Source of the DNA: JACVCJ01 sp052437175
GTDB lineage: Bacteria > Bacteroidota > Bacteroidia > CAIKAF01
Length of the DNA stretch: 64,000 bases
Direction: 5' to 3'
Assembly: GCA_052437175.1 (NCBI GenBank)
Contig: JBQVOK010000005.1
Coordinates: 259,607 to 323,606, forward strand
Every line of letters begins with the position of its first letter. The first letter of the stretch is position 1. The notes under the pieces were generated by a model. The model made no database searches. It saw only the letters and a program-made list of their open reading frames with translations, and had not been told where the DNA came from. The position numbers and the translations under genes are program-made. Shown here piece by piece: positions 63,601 to 64,000 of this stretch.

Positions 63601-64000
63601 CCGAGAAGCTCACATTCGGCGATATCTGTAACCCGTCTTTACCGCTGGTCAGGTTCAGGCTGCCCGTCATCGGGTAGTCCGCTCCGTTAGAGAGGTTCAG
63701 TCCGGCCGATGTGGTTACGCTTACGCCGGTGTAGTTGTTGTATTCAATGCCTAAGCCTACCGAAAGCTGTCCGTTGGGCACTTCTTCGCCCTCGGGTAAT
63801 TCGGGGTCATTGGCCTCAAACCCGAACAGCTCCAGGTCTACCGCCACGTTCACGCCTACGGTCTTGTTTGGCTTCAGGTTCACGCGTTCCACTACGGATT
63901 CACCTTTAAAATCGTCGGGCAAACCGCGCAGATCGCGGGTAATGGCGCCTGTGTGCAGGTTCCAGCCCAGGCCCACCCAGCTGGCCTCCTGGTCCATCGA
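57623..64000 (-). CDS. Rhs-associated giant protein, 5' end outside window
   Basis: At least 2124 aa, open to the window edge. The visible N-terminus reads MDQEASWVGLGWNLHTGAITR, the conserved opening of SpvB/Tc-like and Rhs-linked proteins just after a lost signal region. Long beta-rich tracts follow (for example GSLNLTSGKDGLQISPNVSF), then a C-terminal stretch that reaches FASFYDYDLEGKPVRVRKES, resembling a YD repeat. The pairing with a downstream Rhs gene, 5 bp apart, suggests that the two proteins act together at the cell surface or in secretion. No payload domain is visible. Confidence 0.8.
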   Translation of the reverse strand, partial: SMDQEASWVGLGWNLHTGAITRDLRGLPDDFKGESVVERVNLKPNKTVGVNVAVDLELFGFEANDPELPEGEEVPNGQLSVGLGIEYNNYTGVSVTTSAGLNLSNGADYPMTGSLNLTSGKDGLQISPNVSFSGRLFGSKEKTLGKGNIGFGANINSRKGLTDIGLNGGVTVKPAHKTSAKATARNLDYKVAAMGIKNSSSIDIGPYTFTPSIEHAMETYSFSGRIKVGGATVHQDFGGSIDGYGSVQKLTSNTFSAPAYGYMYAEKANNNDNALLDYNREKDGNFSKHHKHLPLTAYTYDMFSIAAQGLGGTFRAFRNDVGYVYNNKQLSPSNSGSLGVEVGIGQIVDVGIDLGMNMVQSTSGAWRDDNYAIDPLPFRGTAKNDIKESYFLRMTGEKIPEQDPTFLNNTVKGTQALRHNMNHTAGLPKVKAVNSFTNDAGNTVSGISSNQRDKRQNRNTAVYFFTMAELKDAYPHKVKDLSPHAKKHHIAQIVVVTPEGMRYVFGLAAYNTRKVERSFAVGGTRKSPNGGFASGSSENNQGIVNYNSTASSTSNDKGIDNFFQETETPAYVHSWMLTEILSPDYSDLKGDGPTQDDLGSYVKFSYGSRDANGYLQPDVKDYGWRTPTTGAAFQAGYMEGLRTNPTDDKANVVFGTKDVWYCHSIESKTHKALFELEDRQDARGVDEHGNIQTSKKLKLIKSISHVSIEGDINTPPVKKINFRYNYNLCPGTPNSTGPGQGKLTLERVFFTYENSNAGEFSPYVFTYNQNDQNGNPFSYIYGNTDRWGVRKDPADNPSGMSNGDFPYALQDAAKQAENAAAWSVKQIELPSGGKISITYESDDYAYVQDRRACNMYTLKGFAQQPDATVSNQVFSAAGVVVNQYLVLNVPDAGATLSSADFMKKYLKEEKSPGNTYGPLKYLYFRFLMNVNKPNDPKYEYVSGYAEIDYSNPANYGMTNATTAYIKIKNIMPTPTSPWSSPFAYAGWSFSRMHTPEYAYNLPQFDDSGAEQIIKTIASASVMKNMFEMLTGVNRRMMLEGYASTVQPEASWVRLFDPDGRKYGGGYRVKKVEINDGWTQMVPSETSRTYGQEYSYTLPDGRSSGVAQYEPAMGADENPFKIPVYNDDPKLKLVMEERYYVEEPFGESFYPSPSVGYSRVEVKDIVYDQGVTSKSTGKMVHEFYTAKDFPTIVRYTKLDAIPKKSNPIVSLLSFNSWNYMNVSQGYSIEINDMHGKAKAQRMYAEGASEPFSYTEHYYKTDANGRLTNSFPVIAANSTQTSEEVGVEYDMVVDVREQNTTGMSGSLAFNIGYSQLGPIPTFSFSLFPGFKRNHTRFRSIVTTKVIQRYGLEEKTISYDKGALLETRTLALDKQTGNVILQEMTNEYKDKYYKTDLPAHWVYSGMAQAGKNIGFSFGTSGTSDNTIFDRVTGEVKSPAMAYLVPGDEVVLNRNGNYIPTSNTVNSNAWHYWVAYDQSDNKYYLIDYTGAKAVFGNLYPAALEFKVVRSGHRNQQQTPVGSYTSMLNPLKNTGGTWKLTSDNTLNVLNTSATEFKQQWQTDFAMPKLQSQTVTHVYQNQQADDFIGLLNAVYTNHILGSAPNPPIGHEGWSNNITMSYSTYGTYTEPLFDCNSDLSVFLSIFDNYAPDYTPIYYTLQAFGYPLNTTNSVLSFDFSGDGCMTCFKLQMFCVDDYSVFDNNDWWQIDHFNSISATQYITIPGAPAYTGPVACHLVSADMIGGGTRTFVILDHCFGIDSETVIDYITTYSCVHTNDMVNPYIANILGNWRGHKSWTFQGSRNNSNVDAAENLRRDGYLPNYKSFWVNSGASWTKNSLVNNTQYENWNWTAEATIISPYGFDLESMDPLGNFSAATYGFKNMLSTAVGSNTRNKEFGFDGFEDYYSNTFQNDCVRPGFRIADALNKISAAQSHTGKYSMQISTDYTKTFPLSALPGAQQSIEVPYVLNTNDMISGFSPNTASPAKKFILSFWAMGAYTNSTYDYTNISADVRIGASSLLVAGSLKKTDLVENWQKFEYEFIIPANASGNLSLILKPGGQQAYFDDIRIHPFDANMKSFVYDRTNFRFTSELDENNFASFYDYDLEGKPVRVRKESERGVLTVKETRGTIYKR

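Overview
The window comes from a member of the Bacteroidota, most likely of the Chitinophagales/Sphingobacteriales type. Five proteins end in type IX secretion (T9SS) sorting domains. Many genes are preceded by the Bacteroidota -7 promoter element TAnnTTTG rather than by a Shine-Dalgarno-rich leader. There are TonB-dependent receptor, Rhs-family and gliding-associated genes. Base composition is about 50% GC, except for an AT-rich tail on one Rhs gene. I saw no tRNA, rRNA, CRISPR array or insertion sequence.

Layout. 0-2.4 kb: the end of a TonB-dependent receptor and a small metal-binding lipoprotein. 2.5-3.3 kb: purine nucleoside phosphorylase. 3.5-10.6 kb: three large T9SS cargo proteins (types A, B and A). 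10.9-15.3 kb: a predicted outer-membrane barrel protein, a small membrane protein and a glycosyltransferase. 15.8-23.9 kb: one leftward divalent-metal efflux operon (a DUF6660-like small protein, a CzcA pump fused to a TolC-type outer-membrane channel, a CzcB adaptor and a P1B-2 Zn/Cd ATPase) with a promoter, a palindrome and a terminator. 24-28 kb: a close homologue of animal DHCR24 (delta24-sterol reductase) and a TMEM97/EBP-like EXPERA membrane protein, on either side of another T9SS cargo gene. 28.1-32.7 kb: two paralogous XRE regulators, a four-gene operon ending in a histidine kinase and NarL-type regulator, and a LuxR-type DNA-binding protein.

32.7-37.8 kb is the most unusual region. 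It is a leftward cluster that looks like a lanthipeptide system: a LanC-like cyclase with zinc ligands, a HopA1-family lyase, an APH-type kinase and a 541-residue precursor. The precursor has a Cys-free leader of about 117 residues followed by about twelve Ser/Thr/Cys-rich core modules holding 36 cysteines. A hairpin separates the precursor gene from the enzyme genes. The kinase plus HopA1 pair is the dehydration machinery of class V lanthipeptides and thioamitides; pairing it with a LanC-type cyclase and a long multi-core substrate in Bacteroidota may be undescribed.

38-41.7 kb is a copper-resistance module: a two-domain HMA protein, a CopA Cu(I) ATPase, and a small AraC regulator with its own HMA metal-binding domain. 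All three promoters carry the same 21-bp-spaced direct repeat next to the core promoter, which predicts the regulator's operator. 41.7-47.7 kb holds a T9SS cargo gene, a short-chain dehydrogenase, an AraC regulator, a RibD/DHFR-like protein, a family 4 glycosyltransferase and a membrane protein. 47.7-48.45 kb is a gene-free stretch with degenerate AAACGTTT-containing tandem repeats. 48.45-64 kb holds two giant adjacent Rhs/YD-repeat genes; the second runs off the window and the first ends in an AT-rich, probably swapped C-terminus with no immunity gene beside it.

All functions are read from sequence motifs and remembered family features; no database search was run.
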